Assembly (NCBI RefSeq): GCF_900292035.1
Contig: NZ_OMPO01000004.1
Coordinates: forward strand, 45,473-109,472
Source: Blastococcus sp. Marseille-P5729
Lineage (GTDB): Bacteria > Actinomycetota > Actinomycetes > Mycobacteriales > Antricoccaceae
Length of the DNA: 64,000 nucleotides
Reading direction: 5' to 3'
The notes beneath the pieces are model-generated. The model had not been told where the DNA came from. It saw only the letters and a list, made by a program, of their open reading frames with translations, and made no database searches. How positions within the stretch are numbered: position 1 is the stretch's first letter; each line of letters starts with the position of its first letter. Shown one piece after another: positions 35,982-45,766 of the stretch. The position numbers were made by a program, and so were the translations under genes.

Positions 35982-36671
35982 ATGCGCTTGCTGCTGATCC
36001 GGCACGGTGAGACCACCGCCAACGCTGGACGAGTCCTCGACACCGCCCCACCCGGGCATTCGCTGACCGAGCTCGGCAATGAGCAAGCACAGTCGCTGGT
36101 AAACCGGTTGCGCGGCGAGGACATCGGCGTGATCGTCACCTCCGACCTCGTCCGCACGCAGGAGACCGCGGCGCCCCTTGCCCAGGACCGCGGGATCCGG
36201 ATCGAGATCCACGCCGACGGCCGGGAGATCTCCGGCGGCAGCCTCGAGGACGCCACGCACGATGCGGCCTTTGAGGAGTACTCGCAGACGGTGTTCTCCT
36301 GGCCGGACGGCGACCGCAGCGTCCGGCTGGCCGGGGGAGAGTCCGGTGACGAGGTGCTCGCGCGCTTCGACCGGCAGGTCGAGCGGGCGGCCAAGGCGAC
36401 CGCGCGCTCCGGTCGCGAGGTCGGCGTCGTCGTCGCGCATGGCGCCATCATGCGCCTGTGGACTACCTGCCGCGCGGTCGGCGCGGACGCCTCGTTCATT
36501 GCCTCGCACCCGATGCCCAACACCGGGATCGTCGAGATCGAGCCGAACGGCGACGGCCGCTGGCGGCTGTTGAGCTACGACGGACTGACCGTGGAGCAGA
36601 TCGCCGACGGCATCGACGACGCACTTGCCGAGCAGCTCGCCCGCGACGAGCGCCAGCGATTCGGCGGCTGA
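35982..36671 (+). CDS. Histidine phosphatase (phosphoglycerate-mutase-like)
   Basis: 229-residue histidine-phosphatase-superfamily enzyme. Catalytic His lies in LLLIRHGETTANAGR, the acid Glu region is in DGREISGGSLED, and the second His is in VVVAHGAIMRL. The lack of a full mutase pattern suggests a phosphatase; substrate unknown. ATG 35982 gives the canonical short N-terminus before RHG. Upstream ATGs at 35949 and 35973 are rejected by homology and by the position of the -10. Confidence 0.88.
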   Translation: MRLLLIRHGETTANAGRVLDTAPPGHSLTELGNEQAQSLVNRLRGEDIGVIVTSDLVRTQETAAPLAQDRGIRIEIHADGREISGGSLEDATHDAAFEEYSQTVFSWPDGDRSVRLAGGESGDEVLARFDRQVERAAKATARSGREVGVVVAHGAIMRLWTTCRAVGADASFIASHPMPNTGIVEIEPNGDGRWRLLSYDGLTVEQIADGIDDALAEQLARDERQRFGG

Positions 36672-36707
36672 GCACCAGTTGGCGGCCGCGGGCCGCTCGT
36701 CGTCTGC

Positions 36708-36713
36708 GATAGT
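36708..36713 (+). promoter_or_regulatory. -10 hexamer for epoxide-hydrolase-like gene
   Basis: GATAGT ends 6 nt before the ATG at 36720 and no ribosome site is present; leaderless spacing. Confidence 0.35.
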
Positions 36714-36719
36714 TCACGC

Positions 36720-37739
36720 ATGCAGATCCAGCAGCGCAGCGTGCGCACCGAACGGCACACCACCGCCTACCTGCAGACCGGCCCGGACGACGGGCCGCTG
36801 CTGATCTTCTGCCACGGCTGGCCGGAGCTGTCGCACTCCTGGCGGCATGTCCTCCCCGTGCTCGGGGGCCTGGGATTTCGGTGTGTTGCTCCGGACATGC
36901 GCGGCTACGGCGAGTCGAGCGTGCCGGAGGGCACGGCAGCGTACGCGCAGGAGGAGATCGTCGCCGACATGATCGAGCTGATCGATCACCTGAACGCGGA
37001 GCGCGCCGTGTGGGTCGGGCACGACTGGGGATCTCCGGTCGTCTGGAACGTCGCCGCGCACCATCCCGACCGGGCCCGAGCGGTCGCCAGTCTCGTCGTC
37101 CCGTTCCAGCCGGGCGGGTTTTGCAAGCAGACGCTGATCGACCTCGTCGACCGCGAGCGGTACCCGGAGGCGGAGTACCCGGCGGGGCAGTGGGACTACT
37201 TCCTGTTCTACGAGGAGAGCTTCGCGCAAGCGCAACGCGATTTCGAGCGGGACGTCGACGCCACCGTCCGAGCCGTCTTTCGGCACGGCAAGCCGGCCCA
37301 CATCAACCGGCCCTCGCTCAACGCGAGCACGCGGCGGGACGGCGGCTTCTTCCGCGGCCCGGTCGCCCCCGACCTTCCGCTCGACACCGCGGTACTGACT
37401 GAGGAGGAGAAGGAGGTCTATGTCGCGGCGCTGAGCCGGAACGGGTTCGCGGGCCCCGACGCGTGGTACGTCAACGACGCGGCGAACGCCGAGTACAGCC
37501 GCCGCGGTGCGCAACGGCTCGACCTTCCGGTGCTGTTCCTGCACGGCCGCTACGACTCCGTCTGCCAGACCGTCACGGGCGCGCTGGCCGACCCCATGCG
37601 CGAGGCCTGCCCCGATCTCACCGAGCAGGTCATCGACTGCGGGCACTGGATGGCGCAGGAGAAGCCGACCGCCGTGAACGCCTACCTCGCCCGGTGGCTG
37701 GCGACCCGGGTCGCCGACTGGTGGCCCCGGCCACGGTAG
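36720..37739 (+). CDS. Epoxide-hydrolase-like alpha/beta hydrolase
   Basis: 339-residue alpha/beta hydrolase of the epoxide hydrolase group. The oxyanion motif is HGWPE, nucleophile Asp is in VGHDWGSP, acid is in LHGRYDSV and base His is in CGHWMAQE. A cap domain (about residues 140-260) includes Tyr-rich segments that could hold the epoxide-polarising tyrosines. Substrate unknown. It appears to be transcribed on its own with a leaderless-type start. Confidence 0.87.
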   Translation: MQIQQRSVRTERHTTAYLQTGPDDGPLLIFCHGWPELSHSWRHVLPVLGGLGFRCVAPDMRGYGESSVPEGTAAYAQEEIVADMIELIDHLNAERAVWVGHDWGSPVVWNVAAHHPDRARAVASLVVPFQPGGFCKQTLIDLVDRERYPEAEYPAGQWDYFLFYEESFAQAQRDFERDVDATVRAVFRHGKPAHINRPSLNASTRRDGGFFRGPVAPDLPLDTAVLTEEEKEVYVAALSRNGFAGPDAWYVNDAANAEYSRRGAQRLDLPVLFLHGRYDSVCQTVTGALADPMREACPDLTEQVIDCGHWMAQEKPTAVNAYLARWLATRVADWWPRPR

Positions 37740-37797
37740 GCCCTCTCACACTCGAAGACCCACATCGGCCGCTCAAGCGTGGGAGAATCGTCCAGTC

Positions 37798-38916
37798 ATG
37801 ACCGCACTCCCGCTGGTCTTCAGCCCGCCCAAGGGCGCGAAGAAGCCGCCACGCCATCTCGCCGACCTCGACGTCGAGGGCCGGCGCGTCGCCGTGTCCG
37901 AGCTCGGGCTGCCGCCCTTCCGGGCAAACCAGCTCGGCAAGCACTACTTCGAGCGCTACACCCGCGATCCCCGGCAGATGAGCGACCTGCCTGCGGCCGA
38001 CCGGCAGCGGATCGCCGACGAGCTGTTCCCGACGCTGCTGACCGGCGTCCGCGAGCAGACCTGCGACGAGGGCATGACCCGCAAGACCCTGTGGCGGCTG
38101 TTCGATGGCGCGCTGGTTGAGTCGGTGCTGATGCGCTATCCGGACCGGACGACGCTGTGCATCTCCAGCCAGGCCGGCTGCGGCATGGCGTGCCCGTTCT
38201 GCGCGACCGGCCAGCAGGGACTGACCCGCAACCTCTCGACGGCCGAGATCGTCGACCAGGTTGTCGTCGCCGCGAAGGCCATGCGCGACGGCGCGATCGA
38301 CGGGGGACCCGGGCGACTGTCGAACATCGTGTTCATGGGCATGGGCGAGCCGCTGGCGAACTACAACCGGGTCATCGCCGCCGTGCGTCGCATCACCGAC
38401 CCCGGCCCGGCAGGCCTGGGCATCGGCCAGCGCGGCGTCACCGTCTCGACCGTCGGGCTGGTCCCCGGCATCGAGCGACTGACGGCGGAGGGCATGCAGG
38501 TGCGCCTCGCGCTGTCGCTGCACACCCCGGACGACGAGCTGCGCGACACCCTGGTGCCGATCAACAACCGATTCAAGGTCGACGACGTCCTCGACGCCGC
38601 CTGGGGCTACGCGAAGCACACCGGTCGCCGCGTGTCGATCGAGTACGCGCTGATCCGCGACGTGAACGACCAGCCTTGGCGCGCCGACCTGCTGGCCAAG
38701 CGGCTGCGCCAGCGGGGCGACTTCCCGTGGGTGCACGTCAACCTGATCCCGCTCAACCCGACCCCTGGCTCGCAGTGGGACGCCAGTCCCAAGCCCGTCG
38801 AGCAGGAGTTCGTCCGCCGCCTCATCGCCGGCGGCGTGACCACCACCGTCCGCGACACGCGTGGGCGCGAGATCGATGGCGCCTGCGGACAGCTGGCCGC
38901 CCTGGAGGAGAAGTAG
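37798..38916 (+). CDS. rlmN: 23S rRNA/tRNA adenine-C2 methyltransferase RlmN
   Basis: 372-residue radical-SAM enzyme that makes m2A2503 in 23S rRNA and m2A37 in tRNAs. The radical-SAM cluster motif CGMACPFC holds Cys128, Cys132 and Cys135. [14 protein letters not shown] and the methyl-carrying Cys near the C-terminus (GACGQL) are also present. GGGAGA lies 10 nt before the ATG. The next gene starts at the last base of its stop. Confidence 0.96.
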   Translation: MTALPLVFSPPKGAKKPPRHLADLDVEGRRVAVSELGLPPFRANQLGKHYFERYTRDPRQMSDLPAADRQRIADELFPTLLTGVREQTCDEGMTRKTLWRLFDGALVESVLMRYPDRTTLCISSQAGCGMACPFCATGQQGLTRNLSTAEIVDQVVVAAKAMRDGAIDGGPGRLSNIVFMGMGEPLANYNRVIAAVRRITDPGPAGLGIGQRGVTVSTVGLVPGIERLTAEGMQVRLALSLHTPDDELRDTLVPINNRFKVDDVLDAAWGYAKHTGRRVSIEYALIRDVNDQPWRADLLAKRLRQRGDFPWVHVNLIPLNPTPGSQWDASPKPVEQEFVRRLIAGGVTTTVRDTRGREIDGACGQLAALEEK

Positions 38917-39458
38917 TGGCAGAACCACGTCCGGTGTTCACCCGCCTGAAGCTCGGCCGCAAGGGGTACGACGCCGACCGCGTCGACGCCTTCGTGGATC
39001 GTGTCCTCGACCGCGTCAACGGGGGTGTCCAGGACTCCGAGGGTCTGTCCTCGCACGAGCTGGCGATCGAGACCTTCGACGAGGCCCGAGGTTCCTCCGC
39101 GTATGCGGAGGAGGAGGTCGACCAGTGGCGTCGCGAGATGCGCCAGCAGATCTCCGATCTCGAGAAGCGGTTGCACGAGGAGGACATCCCGCAAGAGCGC
39201 GAGGGCTCGGCGATGGACATGGGCGCGCCGCCGCACTACGCCGACCGATTCCCGCGGGTGAGCCGCGCTGTCCTGGGGTTCGACGTTCACGAGGTCGATC
39301 AGGCGATGGACCAGATGCGCGCTGCCTTCCAGGCCGGTCAGGGGCCCACCGCCCAGGAGATCCTCAGCCTGACCTTTCACGAGGAGAACGGCGGTTACCG
39401 TCAGGTCGCCGTGGCCCAAGCGCTCGAGCTGATCGCGATGGCGCGCAACGCCCGGTAA
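38916..39458 (+). CDS. DivIVA-domain protein
   Basis: 180-residue protein with two DivIVA-like motifs: GYDADRVDAFVDRVLDRV (about 17-34) and GFDVHEVDQAMDQM near residue 125. A Glu/Arg-rich coiled segment lies between them. DivIVA proteins mark curved membranes and organise polar growth, but this one is small and acidic and is not the main Wag31/DivIVA. Start GTG 38916 reuses the final G of the rlmN stop, so translation is coupled. Function unknown. Confidence 0.75.
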   Translation: MAEPRPVFTRLKLGRKGYDADRVDAFVDRVLDRVNGGVQDSEGLSSHELAIETFDEARGSSAYAEEEVDQWRREMRQQISDLEKRLHEEDIPQEREGSAMDMGAPPHYADRFPRVSRAVLGFDVHEVDQAMDQMRAAFQAGQGPTAQEILSLTFHEENGGYRQVAVAQALELIAMARNAR

Positions 39459-39459
39459 C

Positions 39460-40410
39460 TCACTCGAAGTGCCTGGCGAGTGCGGGGTCGAAGTTCGCCA
39501 GCTCGCTGACCCGGTTCCCGCGCAGGCCGAGCACCTCCAGCGCGAACGGCCGGTAGGGCGAGCAATCGTCCGGCCTGATCGACGACAGCACCACCGGACG
39601 GCCGGCGCAGGAGCCGATCAGCTCCAGCCGCGCCCCCACCGGGGAGCCCGCGGCCAGTAGCGGCGCCCACGACCGCAGGACCTCCTCGTGGCCGCGAAGC
39701 ACCTGGGGTCGTCGCTGCTGATTGCCCGCCGCACCCGGCTGATGAGTGACGATCACGTCGTGCCGTAGGCACTCGGCGACCACTCGGTCGTCGCCGGACT
39801 CCACGGCCCGGCAGTAGCGCTCGGCCGCCGTGCGGTCCTCCTCGCTGAGACCGGCTCGGGCGGACGGCGGCGTGGTCCGCCCCAGCCGCGCACGGAGCGC
39901 GTCTCGGCCGCGTTGGGTGGTGCTGTGCGCGCCGAAGATGCTCAGGCCGAGCGCCTCGGCAGTCACCGGTGTGCTCCAGCCGAGCCCGTAACGCAAGACG
40001 ATGCAGGCGCGTTGGACGGCGGACAGGTGCGCCAGGGCGGTAACCGTGTCCAGACCGATAGGTCTCTCGGCGCCGTCCGCGAGATCGGGCAGTGGCTGCA
40101 CCCACGGCGCCTGGGCCGCGACCACGACGGTGGCCTCTGGCGGCAGCGGAACCGCGACCACCTGCCGGTGGTGCCGTTCGCGCTCGGCGATCTCGACGCA
40201 GGCGCGGGCTGCCAGCGTCAGCACAAGGTGCTCCACGCCGCCGTCCGCCGCGATGCGGCTGCGTTCCTTCCACAGCAGGCGATCGACAGCGGTGGCCTGC
40301 TCCTGGGCGGCGTCCACCGAGCCCAGCATGCGGTAGCACAGCTCCAGCAGGCGGCGCTGAAACGGCCTGACCGCTTCCGTGAGCTCGGCGCGGGTGCGGG
40401 GGCGGCTCAC
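39460..40410 (-). CDS. ECF-type sigma factor with C-terminal SnoaL-like domain
   Basis: 316-residue sigma-70-family protein. A weak region 2 (FQRRLLELCYRMLGSVDAAQEQA, residues 20-45) and region 4 (LSAVQRACIVLRYGLGWSTPVTAEALGLS, about 130-160) are followed by about 110 residues resembling the SnoaL/NTF2-like tails of SigG/SigJ-type ECF factors, which regulate promoter choice. No anti-sigma gene is adjacent. GTG 40410 is chosen because GGAGGAG precedes it by 6 nt; an ATG 36 nt upstream has no such site. Region 2 is degenerate, so core binding is not assured. Confidence 0.75.
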   Translation of the reverse strand: MSRPRTRAELTEAVRPFQRRLLELCYRMLGSVDAAQEQATAVDRLLWKERSRIAADGGVEHLVLTLAARACVEIAERERHHRQVVAVPLPPEATVVVAAQAPWVQPLPDLADGAERPIGLDTVTALAHLSAVQRACIVLRYGLGWSTPVTAEALGLSIFGAHSTTQRGRDALRARLGRTTPPSARAGLSEEDRTAAERYCRAVESGDDRVVAECLRHDVIVTHQPGAAGNQQRRPQVLRGHEEVLRSWAPLLAAGSPVGARLELIGSCAGRPVVLSSIRPDDCSPYRPFALEVLGLRGNRVSELANFDPALARHFE

Positions 40411-40498
40411 CGTTTTCTCCTCCGGCAGGTCAGCGGTAGTGAACACGAGGGCGGTTGCGATCGGTTGATCGCAACGGCCCTCGTCGAGCGGATGGTGG

Positions 40499-40804
40499 CT
40501 ACTTGCGCCAGATGGACTTGCGCTTGTTGCCCAGGCTCACGACGATCATGATCAGCATGATGCCGGCGACCGCGAGCAGCCACAGGTCCTCGACCTTGCC
40601 GTTGTGATTGCCCAACATCATCAGGAGGATGAAGCCCACGACGGCGATGCCGGCGATACGGGAGGTCTTGCCGTCGCCCTCGTGGTGCCAGCCCCAGATG
40701 CGCGGGTCGTCGTCGGCCAACTCGATCTCGCGCTTGTCGGCCTTCGCCGGATGAGCGCTACCGCGATGGACCAGTCCGTGATCCTCGGTACGGGTGCGTG
40801 CCAC
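40499..40804 (-). CDS. DUF2631 small membrane protein
   Basis: 101-residue protein with a hydrophilic N-terminus containing DDDPRIWGWHHEG, then two membrane helices (about 49-65 and 72-90) and a basic tail (NKRKSIWRK). The pattern fits the actinobacterial DUF2631 family. It starts at GTG 40804 behind GAGGAGG. Function unknown. Often near dxr in actinobacteria, as here. Confidence 0.8.
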   Translation of the reverse strand: MARTRTEDHGLVHRGSAHPAKADKREIELADDDPRIWGWHHEGDGKTSRIAGIAVVGFILLMMLGNHNGKVEDLWLLAVAGIMLIMIVVSLGNKRKSIWRK

Positions 40805-40881
40805 TGTCGCCTCCTCATGGGACTACTTGCGCTACATCATTCCATCCTGGGCTCGCGACACGGTGGAGGGGTTCACCCACG

Positions 40882-41979
40882 TCACGAGATGACCGCCGCG
40901 GCCTCGTCGATCGTCTCGACGAGGTGGATGGCGCGTTGCATGGCGCGTCCGGCGCCGAGGCGCTCCAGCAGCGGCCAGGCGGGCAACGTGCGGGTCCAGT
41001 AGTCCCGGCCGACTAGCACCGTGGGGACCAGCTCCCCGAGGGTGTAGTAGTTGCGGACCGTCGCCTGGAAGATCTCCTGCACGGTTCCGGCCGCGCCGGG
41101 CAGCACGACCAGTGCCTCGGCGCGGGCCAGCAGGATGTCCTCGCGGATCGCGTTCGAGAAGTACTTCGCCACGAGGTGGGCGAACACGTTCGGCGGCTCG
41201 TGACCGTAGTACCAGGTGGGGATGCCGAGCGAGCGGGTGCCGCGGACGCCGGTGGCGTCGATCAGCTGCCGGGCGGCGAAGCCCGCCCCGGCCCAGGCGG
41301 CGACATCGTCGAAGGGCACCACCTGCGCGACGACCGCGAGCGCTTCATCAAGCACCGTCTCGTCGGCACCGTGGGTCGCCGCACCCAGATTTACCGCCTC
41401 CATGGCTCCCGGCCCGCCGCCGGACAGCACGCAGAACCGGTCGGCGAGCAGGCGGCCGAGCCGGGCCGCGTGGCGATAGTCGTCGCTCCCGCGTGCCATG
41501 GCGTGCCCGCCCATCACCGCAACCGGCCGGGCGCCGGCGTCCGCGAGAGCCTCGCCCAGCGCATCGGTGATCACGGTGTCGTGCAGCGCCGCATAGAGGT
41601 TGTGCTCGATGTCGTGCGCGCCGTCGGGTGCCTGCGACCAGCGGTAGCAGCGTGCATCGAGGGTACTCGCGTACCCGTCCTGGACGCCGGCGAACAGCTC
41701 GGCGGGGGTGTAGAGCACGGTGTGGGAGGGATCGAAGGGAACCTTCGGGTTCGAAGGCAGCAGCAGCGCGCCCTGCCGGCTCAGGGCCGGCGCGATCGCG
41801 GGGGCGAACGTGTCGCCCAGCACCAGCATGCCGTGCACCTCGCGGGTCATGATCTGCCCGACCAGCGGGTCGTCGGCATCGAGCCGCAGTCCCTGCAGCC
41901 GCACCGCCGACAGCGAGCCGTCGTTCGCCGCGAGGAATGCTGCCAGCTGCTCGCGTGAGTGGATCTCCACGCGGTTCAT
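40882..41979 (-). CDS. LOG-family Rossmann nucleotide-binding protein
   Basis: 365-residue protein whose second half is a LOG/lysine-decarboxylase-like fold. The phosphate-binding motif is SGGGPGAMEAVNLGA and the second motif is PGAAGTVQEIFQ (Ala-Ala where most LOG proteins have Gly-Gly/Gly-Thr). LOG enzymes hydrolyse nucleoside monophosphates to base and ribose 5-phosphate; the long N-terminal extension resembles PpnN-like members. It starts at ATG 41979. It diverges from dxr by about 50 bp. Exact substrate unknown. Confidence 0.82.
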   Translation of the reverse strand: MNRVEIHSREQLAAFLAANDGSLSAVRLQGLRLDADDPLVGQIMTREVHGMLVLGDTFAPAIAPALSRQGALLLPSNPKVPFDPSHTVLYTPAELFAGVQDGYASTLDARCYRWSQAPDGAHDIEHNLYAALHDTVITDALGEALADAGARPVAVMGGHAMARGSDDYRHAARLGRLLADRFCVLSGGGPGAMEAVNLGAATHGADETVLDEALAVVAQVVPFDDVAAWAGAGFAARQLIDATGVRGTRSLGIPTWYYGHEPPNVFAHLVAKYFSNAIREDILLARAEALVVLPGAAGTVQEIFQATVRNYYTLGELVPTVLVGRDYWTRTLPAWPLLERLGAGRAMQRAIHLVETIDEAAAVIS

Positions 41980-42015
41980 TGTGCCGCCTGGCGGCGGTCC
42001 GGCTGGACGATGGGG

Positions 42016-42021
42016 GACAAT
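42016..42021 (+). promoter_or_regulatory. -10 hexamer for dxr
   Basis: GACAAT ends 7 nt before the GTG at 42029; no clear ribosome site between. Fits a leaderless mRNA for the dxr-rip1 transcript. Confidence 0.4.
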
Positions 42022-42028
42022 CGCCTGC

Positions 42029-43252
42029 GTGACCCAGCAGCGCACCATCGTGATCCTTGGCTCCACCGGCTCGATCGGCACCCAGGCCATCGACGTCGTA
42101 CGCCGCAATCGCGACCGGTTCTCGGTGCGGGCGATCTCGGCGGGTGGGGGCCAGCCCGCGGTGCTCGCCCAGCAGGCGCTCGATCTCGGCGTCGAGACGG
42201 TCGGGGTGTCCCGCGCGACAGCCGCCGAGGACGTCATCCTGCACCTCAAGGCCGAGGCCTCCCGCAGAGGCGTGGCCGCGACCCCGAAGGTGATCGCCGG
42301 TCCGCGCGCGACCGCCGAGCTGGCGGCACTGCCGTGCGACGTCGTGCTGAACGCCGTCGCCGGTTCGGTCGGGCTCGCGGCGACCGTCGCGTGCTTGCGG
42401 GCGGGGACCAGCCTGGCGCTGGCCAACAAGGAGTCACTCGTCGCAGGCGGCAGCTGGGTGCGCGACATGGCCGCCCCCGGGCAGATCGTGCCGGTCGACT
42501 CGGAGCACTCGGCGATGGCGCAGTGCCTGCGCGCCGGGCGTCGTGACGAGGTCGCGCGGTTCATCCTCACAGCCAGCGGCGGGCCCTTCCGCGGCCGCAC
42601 CCGCGATCAGCTCGCCTCGGTCACCCTGCAGGAGGCCATGGCCCATCCCACCTGGGCGATGGGCACCTCGGTCACCCTCAACAGCGCAAACCTGGTCAAC
42701 AAGGGTCTGGAGCTGATCGAGGCGCATCTGCTGTTCGACGTCCCGCCCGACGACATCGAGGTCGTCGTCCACCCGCAGTCCACGATCCACTCGATGATCG
42801 AGTACGCCGACGGCTCGACGATCGCGCAGGCCTCGCCGCCGGACATGCGGATGCCGATCGCGCTCGCCCTCGGCTGGCCGGACCGGGTGGCCGGCGCCCA
42901 GCCCACCTTCGACTGGACCCGCGCGCACTCGTGGACCTTCGAGCCGCTGGACGACATCGCCTTCCCCGCGGTCGGCCTGGCGCGGCAATGCGCCGCGATC
43001 GGCGGGGTGGCGCCGGCCGCCTACAACGCGGCCAACGAGCAGGCCCAGGCCGCGGTCATCGCGGGAACCGCCGGCTACCTCGACGTCGTTGACACCATCG
43101 GCGCAACCCTCGACCGGCTCGGTGCGTCGCATGACCTGGCGCGGCCGCGCAGCAGCCTCGAGGGGATCGTCGCCTTCGAGCAGGACGCGCGGACGGCCGC
43201 CGATATGTTGCTTGCTGCTCTCGCGAAGGACGGACACCCCTCTTCATGTTGA
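42029..43252 (+). CDS. dxr: 1-deoxy-D-xylulose 5-phosphate reductoisomerase
   Basis: Second enzyme of the MEP isoprenoid pathway; converts DXP to MEP using NADPH. It has 407 residues. The NADPH motif LGSTGSIGTQAIDVV is at the N-terminus, the metal/substrate site is VDSEHSAMAQCL, the flexible loop includes AMAHPTWAMG, and ALGWPDR is conserved. The start at GTG 42029 puts the Rossmann motif at residue 8, as in the family. It overlaps rip1 by 7 nt. ispG of the same pathway lies one gene downstream. Confidence 0.95.
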   Translation: MTQQRTIVILGSTGSIGTQAIDVVRRNRDRFSVRAISAGGGQPAVLAQQALDLGVETVGVSRATAAEDVILHLKAEASRRGVAATPKVIAGPRATAELAALPCDVVLNAVAGSVGLAATVACLRAGTSLALANKESLVAGGSWVRDMAAPGQIVPVDSEHSAMAQCLRAGRRDEVARFILTASGGPFRGRTRDQLASVTLQEAMAHPTWAMGTSVTLNSANLVNKGLELIEAHLLFDVPPDDIEVVVHPQSTIHSMIEYADGSTIAQASPPDMRMPIALALGWPDRVAGAQPTFDWTRAHSWTFEPLDDIAFPAVGLARQCAAIGGVAPAAYNAANEQAQAAVIAGTAGYLDVVDTIGATLDRLGASHDLARPRSSLEGIVAFEQDARTAADMLLAALAKDGHPSSC

Positions 43253-44574
43253 CCGCCATCGGCATCCTGCTGTTCGTCGTCGGGCTGCTGTTCTCCATCT
43301 GGTGGCACGAGCTCGGCCACTTCCTGGCCGCGAAACGGTTCGGGATGCGGGTCAGCCAGTTCATGGTCGGGTTCGGCCCGACGATGTGGTCGCGGCAGGT
43401 CGGCGAGACCGAGCACGGCATCAAGTGGATCCCGCTCGGCGGCTACATCCGCATCATCGGGATGATCCCGCCGCCTCCGCCGGACCGCCCGCAGGGCAAG
43501 GGCCCGTTCGCCGGCCTGATCCGGGAGGTGCGGGAGCAGTCTGCCGCCGAGCTGCAGCCCGGCGATGAGAACCGCACCTTCTTCAGCAAGCCGTGGTGGC
43601 AGCGCGCGATCACCATGATCGCCGGGCCCATCCAGAACCTGATCCTTGCGTTCGTGCTGTTCGCGATCATCCTCACGACCTTCGGCGTGCACACTCCGTC
43701 GCTGACCGTGCAGACGGTCAGCGAGTGCGTGCTTCCGTCCACGACCAACGCCAAGGACTGCACCAAGCCTGTCGACGAGGACGGCAGGCTCTGCGAGAAC
43801 GGCACGGACGGGTGCGCCCTGCCACCGGCCAGCCCGGCCGCCGAGGCCGGCTTCCGCGCCGGCGACACGATCACCGAGATGAACGGCCAGGCCGTCGCGA
43901 GCTGGGACGCCGTCCGCGCCGAGATCCGGCGCAGCCCCGAGAAGAGCATGACCTTCACCGTCGAGCGCCAGGGTGACTCGATCGAGCTGAGCGTGACCCC
44001 GATGCGCAACACCGTCCGATCGGACGACGACCCCGACCGGACCGTCGAGGTGGGCTATCTGGGCTTGGCGCCGACGACCCCGATGACGACGATGCCGATC
44101 ACGGAGGTGCCGTCATACGTCGGGAACTTCATCGTGCTGGCCACCGAGCGGATCATCCAGCTGCCCGAGCGGGTGCCGCAGCTGGTGCGCGCGACCTTCG
44201 CGGGGGCGCAGCGCGACCCGGAGGGCCCGGTCGGCATCGTCGGGGTCGGACGGCTCTCCGGTGAGATCTTCGCGCTGCCGCAGCCGGCCCAGGAGCGCAT
44301 TGCGTACCTGCTGTCGCTGCTGGCGAGCCTGAACATGGTGCTGTTCCTGTTCAACCTGGTGCCGATCTACCCGCTGGACGGCGGGCACATCGCCGGGGCG
44401 TTCTACGAAGGCCTGCGCAATGCGATCTACCGCATCCGTGGCAAGACTCCGCCGGGGCCGATCGACATTGCGAAGGTGATGCCGGTGGCCTACGTGGTGG
44501 CCGGGATCTTCGTCCTGTTCTCGGGTCTGCTGCTGGTCGCGGACGTGATCAACCCGATCACCCTCAACCAGTAG
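43246..44574 (+). CDS. rip1: Site-2 intramembrane metalloprotease (RseP/Rip1)
   Basis: 442-residue membrane zinc protease that cleaves anti-sigma factors and other membrane proteins. HELGH (His21, Glu22, His25) lies in the first helix, Asp378 in [10 protein letters not shown] in a late helix, and a PDZ domain at about 190-270. A Cys-rich segment ([12 protein letters not shown]...CENGTDGC) before the PDZ may form disulfides outside. dxr-rip1-ispG order is the same as in Mycobacterium. Confidence 0.94.
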   Translation: MLTAIGILLFVVGLLFSIWWHELGHFLAAKRFGMRVSQFMVGFGPTMWSRQVGETEHGIKWIPLGGYIRIIGMIPPPPPDRPQGKGPFAGLIREVREQSAAELQPGDENRTFFSKPWWQRAITMIAGPIQNLILAFVLFAIILTTFGVHTPSLTVQTVSECVLPSTTNAKDCTKPVDEDGRLCENGTDGCALPPASPAAEAGFRAGDTITEMNGQAVASWDAVRAEIRRSPEKSMTFTVERQGDSIELSVTPMRNTVRSDDDPDRTVEVGYLGLAPTTPMTTMPITEVPSYVGNFIVLATERIIQLPERVPQLVRATFAGAQRDPEGPVGIVGVGRLSGEIFALPQPAQERIAYLLSLLASLNMVLFLFNLVPIYPLDGGHIAGAFYEGLRNAIYRIRGKTPPGPIDIAKVMPVAYVVAGIFVLFSGLLLVADVINPITLNQ

Positions 44575-44604
44575 CGAGCGAGCCAGCCGCCGCGGCCGGC
44601 GGAC

Positions 44605-44610
44605 TAGCAT
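44605..44610 (+). promoter_or_regulatory. -10 hexamer for leaderless ispG
   Basis: TAGCAT ends 7 nt before the ispG ATG at 44618 with no Shine-Dalgarno between, so ispG probably also has its own leaderless transcript besides read-through from dxr. Confidence 0.5.
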
Positions 44611-44617
44611 TGAGTGC

Positions 44618-45766
44618 ATGAGCGTGAACCTCGGTATGCCGAAGCTGCCGCCCCCCACCCTCGCCCCCCGACGCAAGTCGCGACAGCTGGACGTGGGCGG
44701 CGTGCTGGTCGGCGGCGACGCGCCCGTGTCGGTCCAGTCCATGACTACGACTGTCACCGCCGACATCAACTCGACCCTGCAGCAGATCGCCGAGCTGACG
44801 GCGTCCGGCTGCCAGATCGTGCGCGTGGCGGTCCCCAGCCAGGACGACGCCGACGCACTGCCGGCAATCGCCAAGAAGTCCCAGATCCCGGTGATCGCCG
44901 ACATCCACTTCCAGCCCAAGTACGTCTTCGCCGCCATCGAAGCGGGCTGCGCCGCCGTACGAGTGAACCCCGGCAACATCAAGGCCTTCGACGACAAGGT
45001 CGGCGAGATCGCCAAAGCCGCCAAGGCGGCGGGCACCCCGATCCGCATCGGCGTGAACGCCGGCTCGCTCGACAAGCGGCTGATGGACAAGTACGGCAAG
45101 GCCACCCCTGAGGCGCTAGTTGAGTCTGCGCTGTGGGAGTGCTCGCTGTTCGAGGAGCACGACTTCCGCGACATCAAGATCTCGGTCAAGCACCACGACC
45201 CTGTCGTGATGGTGCGGGCCTACCAGCTGCTGGCGGAGCAGTGCGACTACCCGCTGCACCTCGGCGTCACCGAGGCCGGGCCCGCCTTCCAGGGGACCAT
45301 CAAGTCGGCGGTCGCCTTCGGTGCGCTGCTGAGCCAGGGAATCGGTGACACGATCCGGGTCTCGCTGTCGGCGCCGCCGGTCGAGGAGGTCAAGGTCGGG
45401 CTGCAGATTCTCGAGTCGCTGAACTTGCGCGAGCGTGGTCTGGAGATCGTCTCGTGCCCCTCGTGCGGTCGCGCCCAGGTCGATGTCTATACGCTCGCCG
45501 ACCAGGTCACGGCCGGGCTCGAGGGGCTGAAGGTCCCGTTGCGCGTCGCCGTCATGGGATGCGTCGTCAATGGACCTGGCGAGGCCCGCGAGGCCGATCT
45601 CGGCGTCGCCTCTGGCAATGGCAAGGGCCAGATCTTCGTCAAGGGCGAGGTCATCAAGACCGTTCCCGAGTCGCAGATCGTCGAGACACTGATCGAGGAG
45701 GCCATGCGGATCGCCGACGGGATGGGCATCGACGTCGAGGGCGAGCCCTCGGTCAGCGTCTCGTAG
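44618..45766 (+). CDS. ispG: 4-hydroxy-3-methylbut-2-enyl diphosphate synthase
   Basis: 382-residue [4Fe-4S] enzyme of the MEP pathway, converting MEcPP to HMBPP. Cluster ligands are Cys280, Cys283 (CPSCGR), Cys315 ([10 protein letters not shown]) and Glu in that motif. The N-terminal TIM barrel has [10 protein letters not shown] and ADIHF. The stop is followed at once by a GNAT gene sharing one base. Confidence 0.96.
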   Translation: MSVNLGMPKLPPPTLAPRRKSRQLDVGGVLVGGDAPVSVQSMTTTVTADINSTLQQIAELTASGCQIVRVAVPSQDDADALPAIAKKSQIPVIADIHFQPKYVFAAIEAGCAAVRVNPGNIKAFDDKVGEIAKAAKAAGTPIRIGVNAGSLDKRLMDKYGKATPEALVESALWECSLFEEHDFRDIKISVKHHDPVVMVRAYQLLAEQCDYPLHLGVTEAGPAFQGTIKSAVAFGALLSQGIGDTIRVSLSAPPVEEVKVGLQILESLNLRERGLEIVSCPSCGRAQVDVYTLADQVTAGLEGLKVPLRVAVMGCVVNGPGEAREADLGVASGNGKGQIFVKGEVIKTVPESQIVETLIEEAMRIADGMGIDVEGEPSVSVS

